From DATBDM01 sp036269915 (GTDB taxonomy: Bacteria; Actinomycetota; Thermoleophilia; Solirubrobacterales; Solirubrobacteraceae): a stretch of DNA of 25,726 nucleotides. The stretch is from the NCBI GenBank assembly GCA_036269915.1, contig DATBDM010000118.1, positions 1 through 25,726 of the forward strand. Reading direction: 5' to 3'. Positions within the stretch are counted from its first letter, which is position 1; every line of letters begins with the position of its first letter. The position numbers were made by a program, and so were the translations under genes. The notes beneath the pieces were generated by a model that saw only the letters and a program-made list of their open reading frames with translations, had not been told where the DNA came from and did not search any database. Positions 7,436-15,739 of this stretch are shown piece by piece.

Positions 7436-8321
7436 TCGCCAGCAGGCCCGCGTCCGGCTCGCCCGCGTGGGGGTCGCCGCGACGGCCCGCCCAAAGCGCC
7501 CTGTGCGCGGGGCGCCCCGGCGGTGGCCCCCACTCGGCGGGCGGGGTGGGGCCGAACAAGACCACGGACGGGGTGCCGAGCGCGGTGGCCAGATGGGCCA
7601 CGCCGGTGTCACCGCACACGACCCGGCCGGCGGCCGCCACGACGGCCGCGAGCGCGAGAAGGCCGGTGCGCCCGGCGAGGACGGCGTCCGGTGTCAGGCC
7701 GGCGAGCTCCGCCACCGCGGCCGCGGCGGGTCGCTCGCTCAGTCCGCCGGTGACGACGACCCGGCGGCCGGACTCCCGCTCCGCGCGCGCGACCCGCGCC
7801 CAGCGCTCGACCGGCCAGCGCCGCGCCCGGCTCGCCGCGCCCGGATGCACGACGGTGGCCCCCGCGGCTTCCGCGGGCGGCGGAATCGGCGGCGGAGGGA
7901 GATCGAGGTCGTCCGGGTCAGCGGGGATGCCTGTCGCGGCGAGCAGCCGGCACCAGCGGGCGAGCTCGCGCTCGCCGGGGCGCCACGCCGGCCCGGCCAC
8001 CCCGATCGTCGGCTCCGCGAACGCGACCAGCCGGCGCGGGCGCGCGGCGAGCAGCAGCCGGTGACTCTGCGGGCCGCGCCCGTGGAGGTTGATAGCGAGG
8101 TCGGCGCCGTGGAGCTCGAGCGGCAGGTCGCGCAGCCCGGCCGCGCCGGCCACGGCGTCGACGGCGCCCGCCAGCGCCACGAGCGGTGCGAGCGCGCGCG
8201 GCGCGGCGAGCACCACCTGGTGTCCCGGGTGTGCGCGCGCGAGCGCCCGCAGCGCCGGGACGCTGGTGAGCAGGTCGCCGAGCCCCAGCGCCCGGTAGGC
8301 GAGGAGCAGCGGCCGCGTCAC
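7299..8321 (-). CDS. glycosyltransferase family 9 (heptosyltransferase-like)
   Basis: A GT-B fold enzyme of the ADP-heptose:LPS heptosyltransferase family, 340 residues. The N-terminus LLLAYRALGLGDLLTSVPALRAL carries the GDLL motif that binds at the domain interface. VVHPGAASRARRWP is the mid-protein linker motif, and CGDTGVAHLATALGTPSVVLFGP is the C-terminal nucleotide-sugar site. The start is GTG 8321, overlapping the SDR stop (GTGA); an in-frame extension to 8729 would run through the SDR gene. About 40 Ala/Arg/Pro residues at the C-terminus lie antisense to the GT2 gene and look unconserved. As the last gene of the operon that makes ADP-heptose, it is a good candidate for transferring heptose, though GT9 members can use other donors. 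Confidence 0.88.
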   Translation of the reverse strand: MTRPLLLAYRALGLGDLLTSVPALRALARAHPGHQVVLAAPRALAPLVALAGAVDAVAGAAGLRDLPLELHGADLAINLHGRGPQSHRLLLAARPRRLVAFAEPTIGVAGPAWRPGERELARWCRLLAATGIPADPDDLDLPPPPIPPPAEAAGATVVHPGAASRARRWPVERWARVARAERESGRRVVVTGGLSERPAAAAVAELAGLTPDAVLAGRTGLLALAAVVAAAGRVVCGDTGVAHLATALGTPSVVLFGPTPPAEWGPPPGRPAHRALWAGRRGDPHAGEPDAGLLAITVEQVLAALDRLPVRAPRAPAAPARRAAEPGAARATPTAARARR

Positions 8322-9004
8322 GGCCACGACGGCTCGGTGGCCGGCGCCATCAGCAGCTCGCGCAGCTCGCAGCCGGGCGGCTGGCGCAGTGCGAAGACGA
8401 CGGCGCTCGCGACATCGCGCGGGTCGTTGAGCGCCTGGTCCTCCGCCGGGCGGAACTGCTCCGGGCGGCCGTCGAAGAAGCGCGTGCGCATGCCGCCGGG
8501 AAGGAGCAGCGTCACGCCGATCCGCCCGGCGGTCTCGGCGGCCAGCGCGCGTGTGAAGCCGACGACGCCGAACTTGCTCGCGCAGTACGCGGTCGCGGCC
8601 GGCAGGACCCGGATGCCCAGCGTCGAGCCCACCGCCACGAGCCGTCCGCCCGACGCCTCGAGGTAGGGCAGCGCGGCGCGCGCGACCGCTGCCGTGCCGA
8701 GCAGGTTGACCATGACGACGCGGTCCCACTCGTCCGGGTCGACGTCCCCGATGTCACCGCAGGCGTCGGTCCCGGCGGCCGCGACGACCGCGTCCAGCCC
8801 GCCGCGCTCGTCGGCCACGGCGCGTACCGCGGCCTCCGCGTCGCGCGGATGCGCAAGGTCGACGGCGCGGAAGGCGAGCCCGTCGGCGGGCGCCTGGCGG
8901 TCGAGCACCACGGGCGTGGCCCCGTCGTCGCGCAGCCGCTCGGCGACCGCGGCGCCGAGGCCAGAAGCCCCGCCGGTGACGATCACCGTGCCGAGCTGGT
9001 CCAT
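8318..9004 (-). CDS. classical short-chain dehydrogenase/reductase (SDR)
   Basis: The 228-residue NAD(P)-dependent oxidoreductase has the classical SDR set: TGGASGLG (TGxxxGxG) near residue 10, an AAAG element in place of NNAG, a catalytic Ser in VGSTLGI, and YCASK (YxxxK), followed by a PGG-containing loop. It is far shorter than HldD-type extended epimerases and lacks their C-terminal sugar-binding domain, so it should not be annotated as the heptose epimerase. The ATG at 9004 lies 22 nt inside the 3' end of hldE and the stop overlaps the GT9 start, so it belongs to the operon. It may oxidise or reduce a sugar or lipid group of the glycan; the substrate is unknown. Confidence 0.88.
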   Translation of the reverse strand: MDQLGTVIVTGGASGLGAAVAERLRDDGATPVVLDRQAPADGLAFRAVDLAHPRDAEAAVRAVADERGGLDAVVAAAGTDACGDIGDVDPDEWDRVVMVNLLGTAAVARAALPYLEASGGRLVAVGSTLGIRVLPAATAYCASKFGVVGFTRALAAETAGRIGVTLLLPGGMRTRFFDGRPEQFRPAEDQALNDPRDVASAVVFALRQPPGCELRELLMAPATEPSWP

Positions 9005-10374
9005 GCGCCCTCCGTCGCGCGATCGATCATCCGCGTGGTCGAGCGGCCCGACAGGTAACCGACGACGACCGCCTGGCCGTCCCACTCGGCGAGCACGGCG
9101 CGCTCGGGGAGGTCCGTGACGGCGTAATCGCCGCCCTTGACCCACACGTGCGGGCGCAGCTCGCGCAGCACCGCGCACGGGTCGTCGCCGTCGAAGATGG
9201 CGACGCCGTCGACGCAGCCGAGTGCGGCCAGCACCGCGGCGCGGTCGGTCGCGGCGACGACCGGCCGGCCGGGGCCCTTGAGCCGGCACACCGAGCCGTC
9301 GCCGTTCAGGCACACGAGCAGGCAGTCGCCCAACGAGCGCGCGGCGGCAAGCATCCGCACGTGCCCCGCGTGCAGCAGGTCGAAGCAGCCGCCGGTGGCC
9401 ACCACGGTCCCGCCCGCCTCGCGCACGCGCAGCGCGAGCGCGGCGGGATCCTCGGCCGGCGGCGGCATCTGCGCCGGGCGTCCCGCGGCGGCGGCGCCGC
9501 CCGCGGCGACGAACGCGGACGCCGCGGCGACCGCGGCGCGCACCGCCTCCGATGGGAGCGCTCCGGCGGCGAGTCGTCCCGCTGCGGTCGCGGCGAAGCA
9601 GTCCCCGGCCCCGCAGGGGTCGCCGGTGGCGACGGCCGGCGCGGGCACGGCGAGCGGCGTCCCGGCGCCGGCGACCAGCAGCGCGCCGCGCGCGCCGAGC
9701 GTCACGCACACGCCGGTGGCGCGCCAGCGCGTGGCGAGGCTGCGCGCGGCGGCCTCCGCGGCGGCCAGCGGCGAGCCGCCCGGCGCGGCGCCGGTCAGGC
9801 GGGCCGCCTCGTCGAGGTTCGGCGTGGCCAGCAGCGCTCCGGCCACCGGCGCGGGACCGTGGCGGTGCGGATCCCAGACCAGCGGCGTGGTCGGCCGGCG
9901 CGCGGACAGCGCCTCGCGCACCGTCGGCTCGGCTGCGACGCCGCGGCCGTAGTCGGAGGCAAGGATCGCGTCGGCCCGCTCCAGCGCCGCCCGGGCGCCG
10001 GCGCGCAGGGGCCCGCAGCCCGCCTCCTTCCGCGGCGCGCCGTGGTCGAGGCGCAGCAGCACTCGCCCCTCGGCGCGCACGCGCACCTTCTCCGGCGTGG
10101 CGCCGTCCAGACCCAGGTCGCACACCGACACGCCGGCCCCGGCGAGCAGCCCGCGCAGCCGGGCGCCGGCCGCGTCGTTGCCGAGCGCGCAGACGAGCGT
10201 GACCTCGTGGCCGGCGGCGACGGCCAGCGCCGCCGCGAGCCCCGCGCCGCCGGGCCGCGCGTGCTCGCCGGTCGCCTCCACGACAGGCACCGGCGCGTCG
10301 GGCGCGAGGCGGTCGGCGTGCCCCTCCACGTCGCGGTCGAGCAGCGCGTCGCCGACGACGACGAGCCGGGTCAC
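8983..10374 (-). CDS. hldE: bifunctional heptose 7-phosphate kinase / heptose 1-phosphate adenylyltransferase
   Basis: HldE performs two steps of ADP-heptose synthesis. The N-terminal ribokinase-like domain phosphorylates D-glycero-beta-D-manno-heptose 7-phosphate to the 1,7-bisphosphate. The C-terminal nucleotidyltransferase adenylylates the 1-phosphate. In the 463-residue protein the kinase half starts with VVVGDALLDRD and PVPVVEA, and has RPGGAG (40-45), ASDYGRG (139-145), and GDPCGAGD (251-258) with the catalytic Asp258. The transferase half has GGCFDLLHAGH (328-338) with the HxGH nucleotide motif, WVKGGDY (411-417), and GRSTTRMI (443-450). The domain order matches E. coli HldE. The start is GTG 10374, overlapping gmhA by 4 nt. 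Full-length and intact. Confidence 0.95.
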   Translation of the reverse strand: MTRLVVVGDALLDRDVEGHADRLAPDAPVPVVEATGEHARPGGAGLAAALAVAAGHEVTLVCALGNDAAGARLRGLLAGAGVSVCDLGLDGATPEKVRVRAEGRVLLRLDHGAPRKEAGCGPLRAGARAALERADAILASDYGRGVAAEPTVREALSARRPTTPLVWDPHRHGPAPVAGALLATPNLDEAARLTGAAPGGSPLAAAEAAARSLATRWRATGVCVTLGARGALLVAGAGTPLAVPAPAVATGDPCGAGDCFAATAAGRLAAGALPSEAVRAAVAAASAFVAAGGAAAAGRPAQMPPPAEDPAALALRVREAGGTVVATGGCFDLLHAGHVRMLAAARSLGDCLLVCLNGDGSVCRLKGPGRPVVAATDRAAVLAALGCVDGVAIFDGDDPCAVLRELRPHVWVKGGDYAVTDLPERAVLAEWDGQAVVVGYLSGRSTTRMIDRATEGAWTSSAR

Positions 10375-10976
10375 GCCACCGCCTCCGGCGCGTCGATCGC
10401 CGGCGCGAGCGCCGCGTCGACCGAGGCGCAGATCACGTGGATGGCGATCAGGTGGACCTCCTGGATCGTCGGCGTGTGCGCCGACGCCACGCACAGCGCG
10501 TCGTCGCAGCAGCCGGCCAGCGGGCAGCCGGACGGGCCGCACAGCGCCCACGTGACCATGCCGCACGCGTTGGCCGCCTCGACCGCGGCGAGCACGTTGG
10601 GTGAGCGGCCGGAGGTCGAGAGCGCAACGAGCACGTCGCCGGTGCGGCCGTGCCCGCGCACCTGGCGGGCGAACATCTCCTCGACGCCGTAGTCGTTGCC
10701 GATCGCGGTCACCGCCGAGGGCTCGGCGCACAGCGCGATCGCGCTGAACGGCGGCCGCTCGTCGCGATAGCGCCCGACGAGCTCGGCGGTGAGGTGGGCC
10801 GCCTGGGCGGCCGAGCCGCCGTTGCCCGCGGCGAGTAGGCGTCCGCCCGCGGCGAGGACGGAGGCGAGCCGGTGGCCCCAGCCCTCAAGCCGCAGCGTCT
10901 CGCGCCGCAGGTCCGCGAGCGGCCGGATCAGCTCGTCGAGGTGGTGGCCGCCGGCCGGCGGCTCGAAGCGGGTCAT
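10371..10976 (-). CDS. gmhA: sedoheptulose 7-phosphate isomerase
   Basis: GmhA converts sedoheptulose 7-phosphate to D-glycero-D-manno-heptose 7-phosphate, the first committed step of the heptose pathway. The 201-residue SIS-domain protein has AGNGGSAAQAAHLTAELVGRY (50-70), with Glu65, STSGRSPN (120-127), and HTPTIQEVHLIAIH (167-180), with Gln172 and His180. His61, Glu65, Gln172 and His180 coincide with the metal and catalytic residues described for GmhA enzymes. The related DiaA proteins lack parts of this set, so a true isomerase is likely. The ATG overlaps the upstream stop as ATGA and the stop overlaps hldE as GTGA. Confidence 0.95.
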   Translation of the reverse strand: MTRFEPPAGGHHLDELIRPLADLRRETLRLEGWGHRLASVLAAGGRLLAAGNGGSAAQAAHLTAELVGRYRDERPPFSAIALCAEPSAVTAIGNDYGVEEMFARQVRGHGRTGDVLVALSTSGRSPNVLAAVEAANACGMVTWALCGPSGCPLAGCCDDALCVASAHTPTIQEVHLIAIHVICASVDAALAPAIDAPEAVA

Positions 10977-12190
10977 GCGAGCGCGCTCCCGCTGCGCATT
11001 CCCACGGCGGTGGCGACGGCACGGTACACAGCGAGCGTGCTCGCCGCGATGCGATCGAAGCCGAACCGCTGCCGGGCGCGCTCCTGCCCCGCCCGGCCGA
11101 ACTGCGCCGCCCTCGCGGGGTCGGCCAGCAGCTCGGCCAGCGCGGCCGACAGCGCCACGGGGTCGCGCGGCGGGACGTGCAGGCCGGTGACGCCGTGGAC
11201 CACCGAGTCGATCTGCCCGCCGACCGCGGTGGCCACGACGGGGATGCCGCAGGCCATCGCCTCGAGCGGGACGATGCCGAACGGCTCGTACCACGGCGTA
11301 CAGGCCACGACGTCGGCGGAGCGCAGCAGCGCCGGCATCGCGTCGCGGCCGATGCGCCCGCGCAGCAGCAGCCGGTCGGCCACGTCCAGCTCGGCGGCCA
11401 GCGCGCGCAGGCGGCAGGCCTCGGTGTCGCGGTGCAGCGCGCTCGCGTCCGGGCCGCCGGCCACGTGAAGCTCGGCGTCCGGCAGGTCGCACAGTGCCCG
11501 CACGAGGTCGGCGATCCCCTTGCGCTCGACGAGCCGGCAGGCGGCGACGATGCGTGCGCGGCTGCCGCTGCGCGGCTCGGACGGGCCGCCGGGGGAGAAG
11601 CGCCCGAGGTCGACGCCGCACGGGATCACCGTGACCCGGTGACGGTCGACGCCCATCGGCAGGAGCTCGAACACCTCGTCCGAGCATGTGGCGACGATCC
11701 GGTGGACCGACGCGGCGATCGTGCGCTCGAGCCGGCAGCGCTGCGGCGGGCTGGTGTCGCGCGCGCCCTGGTGGCGGCGCTTGACCGTGCCGAGCGCGTG
11801 GAACGTGTGCACGATCGGCACGTCAAGCCCGGAGGCCGCCTCGAGTGCCGCCAGCGCCGACATCCAGAAGTGGCTGTGCACCACGTCCGGCGGCGCGGCC
11901 ACCCACTGCTCGCGCAGGTCGGCCGCGAAGGCGTGCATGTGCGGCAGCAGGTCGTCCTTGGGCACCTTGGCTGGTGGCCCGGCGCTGACGTGGTCGACCA
12001 CGACGCGCGGCGCGAAGCTGGCCCGGCGAGGAAGCGAGGGAGAGTCGCGGCGGGTGTGGACGACGACTTCGGCGCCCAGCCGGCCGAGCGCGGCGGCCAA
12101 GCAGGCCACGTGCACGTTCTGGCCGCCCGCGTCGACGCCGCCGAGCACCGCGAGCGGGCTGGCGTGCTCGGACACCATGGCCACCCTCAT
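10973..12190 (-). CDS. glycosyltransferase family 4 (GT-B, MshA/sucrose-phosphate-synthase-like)
   Basis: A 405-residue retaining GT-B glycosyltransferase. The N-terminus has GGVDAGGQNVHV (17-28), the donor/acceptor loop typical of the MshA, sucrose synthase and trehalose synthase-like branch. HSHFWMS (105-111) and VIPCGVD (188-194) follow, and the C-terminal donor site is EPFGIVPLE (302-310), the EX7E motif, with AMACGIPVVA. The family uses NDP-sugars; this position in the operon points to a surface-glycan step, and mycothiol synthesis is not suggested by any neighbour. The ATG start overlaps the previous stop by 4 nt, as does its own stop with gmhA. Confidence 0.9.
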   Translation of the reverse strand: MRVAMVSEHASPLAVLGGVDAGGQNVHVACLAAALGRLGAEVVVHTRRDSPSLPRRASFAPRVVVDHVSAGPPAKVPKDDLLPHMHAFAADLREQWVAAPPDVVHSHFWMSALAALEAASGLDVPIVHTFHALGTVKRRHQGARDTSPPQRCRLERTIAASVHRIVATCSDEVFELLPMGVDRHRVTVIPCGVDLGRFSPGGPSEPRSGSRARIVAACRLVERKGIADLVRALCDLPDAELHVAGGPDASALHRDTEACRLRALAAELDVADRLLLRGRIGRDAMPALLRSADVVACTPWYEPFGIVPLEAMACGIPVVATAVGGQIDSVVHGVTGLHVPPRDPVALSAALAELLADPARAAQFGRAGQERARQRFGFDRIAASTLAVYRAVATAVGMRSGSALA

Positions 12191-13158
12191 CGGGCCGGCT
12201 CCGCGACGCGGTCATGCGGGGTCACCGCGGCCAGGACGTCGTCCCAGTCGCAGAGGAAGCGGCGCAGGCCGTAGCGGTCGAGCGCGGCGGCGCGGGCGGC
12301 GCGTCCGCGCTCGCGCGCCTCCGCCGGGTCGGCGATCAGCCGGCGCAGCGCGGCCGTCAGGACATCGAGCCTCGTCGAGACCACGCCGGCCTCGGCGGGC
12401 ACGGCCTCGTGGACCTCGGTGGTCCCCAGCGCGACGACCGGCAGCCCGAGGTGCATGGCCTCGAGCAGCGACAGGCCGAGCGACGTCCAGCGGATCGGGT
12501 GCAGGTACGCGCGCCTGCGGCCCATCGCTGTGTGCAGCGCGTCCTGCGGCAGGTCGGCGATGCCCGTCACCGCCGCCGGCGCGTTACCCGCGTCGATGCC
12601 GAACAGATCGAGCGGCGCGGCCGCGGCGAAGCGCCCGAGCAGGTCGGTGCCGGTCACGCGCCCGCGGCGCCGCGCCTCGTTGACCACGACCGTGGCCCGG
12701 GGCAGCTCGCCGGTGTAGCGCGCCCCCGGGTCCACGATGCCGTGCTCGACCACGCGCGTCTCGGTCCCCCCGGCGTCCCAGAACAGCGCGTTGAAGTGCG
12801 TCACGTGGACGAGCAGGAGGTCGTCGCGTCCGGCGGCGGGATGGCGCAGCTCGGCGATCCGGCCTTGCGGGGCGTTGTGCTCCACGTAGACCGCGGGCAC
12901 GTCGCGCCCCGGCCGGCGCCCGGTCCACTGCTCGCACAGCCCGAGCTCGTGCGGGCGCTGCAGGACGACGACGTCGAATGGCTCGTCGCGCAGGCGCTCG
13001 GGCCCGAGCTCGGTCACCCGGTCAGGCCAGGCGTACGTGCGCGCGATACCCATGCCGTCGGCGCCGCGTCCGGGCAGGACCGGCACCACGTAGTCGTGGC
13101 CGCCGTGCACGAAGGCGGTCGTCCACGCGCCGTGAACGTGCCAGAGCAGGACCTTCAT
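12187..13158 (-). CDS. GT4-like glycosyltransferase
   Basis: The 323-residue protein looks like a shortened GT-B glycosyltransferase. FDVVVLQRPHE (61-71) and VYVEHNAPQG (90-99) match a truncated N-domain, and WTSLGLSLLEAMHLGLPVVALGTTE (224-248) is a C-terminal donor motif of the GT4 type with Glu233. The usual first Glu of EX7E is not evident, since W224/T225 lie where it is expected. Donor use may therefore differ from classical GT4 enzymes. The start is chosen at ATG 13158, which overlaps the GT9 stop (ATGA); the frame stays open far upstream through that gene only because of GC bias. Its stop overlaps the next GT4 start. Acceptor and donor are unknown. Confidence 0.82.
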   Translation of the reverse strand: MKVLLWHVHGAWTTAFVHGGHDYVVPVLPGRGADGMGIARTYAWPDRVTELGPERLRDEPFDVVVLQRPHELGLCEQWTGRRPGRDVPAVYVEHNAPQGRIAELRHPAAGRDDLLLVHVTHFNALFWDAGGTETRVVEHGIVDPGARYTGELPRATVVVNEARRRGRVTGTDLLGRFAAAAPLDLFGIDAGNAPAAVTGIADLPQDALHTAMGRRRAYLHPIRWTSLGLSLLEAMHLGLPVVALGTTEVHEAVPAEAGVVSTRLDVLTAALRRLIADPAEARERGRAARAAALDRYGLRRFLCDWDDVLAAVTPHDRVAEPAR

Positions 13159-14168
13159 GCCGCCACCTCGAGCGCGGCGAGTCGGTCGACCGCCGCCACC
13201 ACGTCCTGCACCGCCATGGCACCCAGGCATGGCTGGCCGGGCACGGGGCACTCGCGGGCGCGGCAGCCGGCGCAAGGGACGTCGGCGTGGAGCAGCTCGT
13301 GGCGCACGCGCCACGGCCGCCAGCGCGCCGGCGGCACCGTCGACGCGAACAGGGAGACCACGGGTGTGCCGACGGCCGCGGCCAGGTGGGCCGCCCCGGT
13401 GTTGCCGACGACGATCGCGCTCGCTCCGGCGATCACGCCGGCCAGGCCGGCGAGGTCGGTCATGCCGCCGAGGTCGACAACCTCCGGGCGCGGGGCGCCG
13501 GTCACGATCGCGGTCAGGCCGCGCTCGGAGGGCGCGCCGGTGACCACGACCCGCCGTCCCTCCGACACGAGCGCGTCGACGAGCGCGGCGTTGCGGCCGG
13601 GCGCCCAGGCGCGCGCGGGCACCGAGGCGCCGGGGTGCACGACGACGTAGTCGCCGTCGATCGGCGTGGGGAGGAAGTGGCGGACCGCCAGCGCGCCGCG
13701 GTCGCCCGGCGGCAGTGCGTAGCCGGCCGCCCGGGCGAGGTCGAGCGAGCGCTCGACCTCGTGCACGTCGCCGGAGATCCGGTGGCGCAGGTCGAGCAGC
13801 GCGCCCGGGTAGTCGTCCGAGGTCGCGCCGATCCAGGGCACGCCGGCCTGGCGCAGCACGAGCGCTGTGGGCAGTGGGCTCTGGTGGAAGGAGCCGAAGA
13901 TCAGTGCGCGGTCGGCATGCAGGCCTGCGACGCGGTCGACGGCGTCCTGCACTGCGGCGGCGGCGAACGGGGGCGGATCCGGGTCGATCCACGGCGCCCG
14001 CCAGGTGACGATCTCGGCCACCCCGGGCAGCAGCACTGCGGCCGCGTGGCCGCGCGGGCCGGCCAGCAACGTGACCCGGTCCGCGCCGGCGGCCAGCGCC
14101 CGGATGGCCGGCCCGGCAAGGAGCACGTCGCCGGCGTTGTCGAGCCGCACCGCGAGGACGTGCGTCAT
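13155..14168 (-). CDS. glycosyltransferase family 9 (heptosyltransferase-like)
   Basis: A second GT9 enzyme, 337 residues. The N-terminus VLAVRLDNAGDVLLAGPAIRAL has the family's GDVLL motif. VVVHPGASVPARAW is the interdomain segment, and VVGNTGAAHLAAAVGTPVVSLF is the donor-binding region. Near the C-terminus is a Cys-rich PCAGCRARECP...C segment, common in actinobacterial and many bacterial GT9 proteins and possibly metal-binding or disulphide-forming. It is more canonical than the distal GT9 because its C-terminus is not overlapped from the opposite strand. ATGA overlaps join it to the GT2-GmhB fusion upstream and the GT4 downstream. It probably transfers heptose made by this operon, which is inference from family and context. 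Confidence 0.9.
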   Translation of the reverse strand: MTHVLAVRLDNAGDVLLAGPAIRALAAGADRVTLLAGPRGHAAAVLLPGVAEIVTWRAPWIDPDPPPFAAAAVQDAVDRVAGLHADRALIFGSFHQSPLPTALVLRQAGVPWIGATSDDYPGALLDLRHRISGDVHEVERSLDLARAAGYALPPGDRGALAVRHFLPTPIDGDYVVVHPGASVPARAWAPGRNAALVDALVSEGRRVVVTGAPSERGLTAIVTGAPRPEVVDLGGMTDLAGLAGVIAGASAIVVGNTGAAHLAAAVGTPVVSLFASTVPPARWRPWRVRHELLHADVPCAGCRARECPVPGQPCLGAMAVQDVVAAVDRLAALEVAA

Positions 14169-15739
14169 GCCGCCACCCCCGCGGGTCCGTGGCGGGCCTG
14201 CGGCACGAGCAGCGCGCGGGACGGCGGACCGGGCAGGCGCCCGTCGAGCAGCAGGGCGACGGCGGAGGCGAGGTCGCCGGCGAGCTCACGGGCGGCGAGC
14301 ACCTCCTTGGGCCGCGTGGCGGCGTTGGGCACCAGCACCCCGCGCGCGCCGGCAGCGCGGGCCGCGTCGACGTCCGCCCCGATGTCGCCGACCACGGCGC
14401 AGCGCCCGGGCGTGACGCCGAGGCGCGCGGCCGCGCGCAGGACGAGTCCGGGCTGCGGCTTGCGGCAGTCGCAGCCGTCGCGAGGCCCGTGCGGGCACCA
14501 TTCGAACGCGCCGAACGGGCCGAGCAGGGCGTCGACGCGCGCGTTGACCGCCTCGACCTCTGCGGCCGAAAGCAGCCCGCGGGCCACACCGCTCTGGTTG
14601 GAGACGACGCCGATGCGGACCCCGGCGGCGCGCAGCGCGCCAAGCGCCGCCGCGGCGCCGGGCACCGGCTCGACCAGGTGGGGGTCCCCGTTGTAGGGGA
14701 TGTCGGCGATCAGCGTGCCGTCGCGGTCGAACAGGACGGCAGCGGGTCGTGGCCGGGGCGCGCGCCGGCCGTCGCGCCGCTGCCGCGGGAGCGCGGCCAG
14801 CCCGTACAGCGTCCACGCGGCCGCGACGAACGGCATCGCCGCGCTCGTCGCGAGCATCGCCGTCACCTCGGGCGCGGTGCGGGGACCGGGCGCGATCCGC
14901 GCCCAGGCCAGCTCGACGGTGCCCGCGGCCCAGCCAGCGACGGCGAGCGCCGCGGCCCGCCGATGGCGCGGTACCGCGAGCAGCGCGGCGGCGCCCGCGG
15001 CGGCGGTGGCCAGATGCCGGGGGCGCCGCCCGTGGCTGATGCCGGCGCGCTCGCGCCAGCGGCGCCCGTGAAGCGCAAGCATGAGCATGTCGTCCGCGTT
15101 GCCGGCCTGCTTGGCCAGCGACACGCCCGGGCCGGCCGCGCCGACCGGGTGCACGACGCGTCGCGTGCCGAGCACGATCCGCAGGCCGGCCGTCCCGAGG
15201 CGCAGGCCGAGGTCGGCGTCCTCTCGGTACGCGCGCGGGAACCGCTCGTCGAAGCCGCCGACGCGCGACAGCGCGTCGCGCCGGTAGGCCATGTCGGCGG
15301 TGGCCCAGCGCGCGTGTTCGAGCCCGGCCACGTTGCGCTCCCAGTCGGTCGCGCGCCGGTCGCGGGGGAGGGGCACGCGGATCGCTCCCTGCGAGGCGGC
15401 GACATCGTCCGGCAGGCCGGCCAGGTCGGCCGCGAGCGCCGAGCGCCAGCCCGGCGCCGGGATCACATCATCGTCGAGGAACGCCACCCAGGCTCCGCGC
15501 GCCGCCCGCCAGCCGGTGTTGCGGGCCGCCGCCGGCCCGCGCCCGCCGCCGGGCAGCACGTGCACGCGGCCGCTCAGCAAGCCGAGATGGCGGGGGGAGA
15601 GCAGCGGCGCCGAGCGGTCGCGGCGGTCGTCGACGAGCAGCACCCGGTCGGGCAGCGGGCCCTCGCCGGCGGCCAGCGCGGGCAGCAGCGCCGCCAGCCC
15701 CGGGCGGCCGGTCGTCGGGATGACCAGCTCGTAGCTCAT
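14165..15739 (-). CDS. fusion: GT2 glycosyltransferase, membrane helices, and GmhB-like HAD phosphatase
   Basis: This 524-residue protein joins two activities. Residues 1-230 are a GT2 domain: ELVIPTTGR, LLVDDRRDRS (34-43), FLDDDV (87-92) as DxD, and GGFDERFPRAYREDADLGLR (161-180) with the ED motif. Residues about 243-275 and 290-317 are hydrophobic and probably membrane-embedded. Residues 332-500 are a GmhB-type HAD-IIIA phosphatase: LFDRDGTLI (336-344), VVSNQSGVARG (378-388), a zinc-site motif CPHGPRDGCDCRKPQPG (415-431) and VGDIGADVDAA (450-460). GmhB removes the 7-phosphate from heptose 1,7-bisphosphate, the step between the two HldE activities, so this domain completes the pathway. No stop or frameshift separates the halves. 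The ATG at 15739 overlaps the carbamoyltransferase stop. Confidence 0.9.
   Translation of the reverse strand: MSYELVIPTTGRPGLAALLPALAAGEGPLPDRVLLVDDRRDRSAPLLSPRHLGLLSGRVHVLPGGGRGPAAARNTGWRAARGAWVAFLDDDVIPAPGWRSALAADLAGLPDDVAASQGAIRVPLPRDRRATDWERNVAGLEHARWATADMAYRRDALSRVGGFDERFPRAYREDADLGLRLGTAGLRIVLGTRRVVHPVGAAGPGVSLAKQAGNADDMLMLALHGRRWRERAGISHGRRPRHLATAAAGAAALLAVPRHRRAAALAVAGWAAGTVELAWARIAPGPRTAPEVTAMLATSAAMPFVAAAWTLYGLAALPRQRRDGRRAPRPRPAAVLFDRDGTLIADIPYNGDPHLVEPVPGAAAALGALRAAGVRIGVVSNQSGVARGLLSAAEVEAVNARVDALLGPFGAFEWCPHGPRDGCDCRKPQPGLVLRAAARLGVTPGRCAVVGDIGADVDAARAAGARGVLVPNAATRPKEVLAARELAGDLASAVALLLDGRLPGPPSRALLVPQARHGPAGVAA

Noticed and set aside
8318..9004. HldD heptose epimerase
   Set aside because: The length and classical YxxxK layout do not fit the extended-SDR epimerase family.
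12187..14643. A single 818-codon minus-strand protein spanning the GT4-like gene and upstream
   Set aside because: Only the part from ATG 13158 matches a family; upstream residues are out of frame with the real GT9 and fusion genes. The same applies to the long extensions at 8318-10123, 8983-10731, 10371-11687 and 14165-16345.
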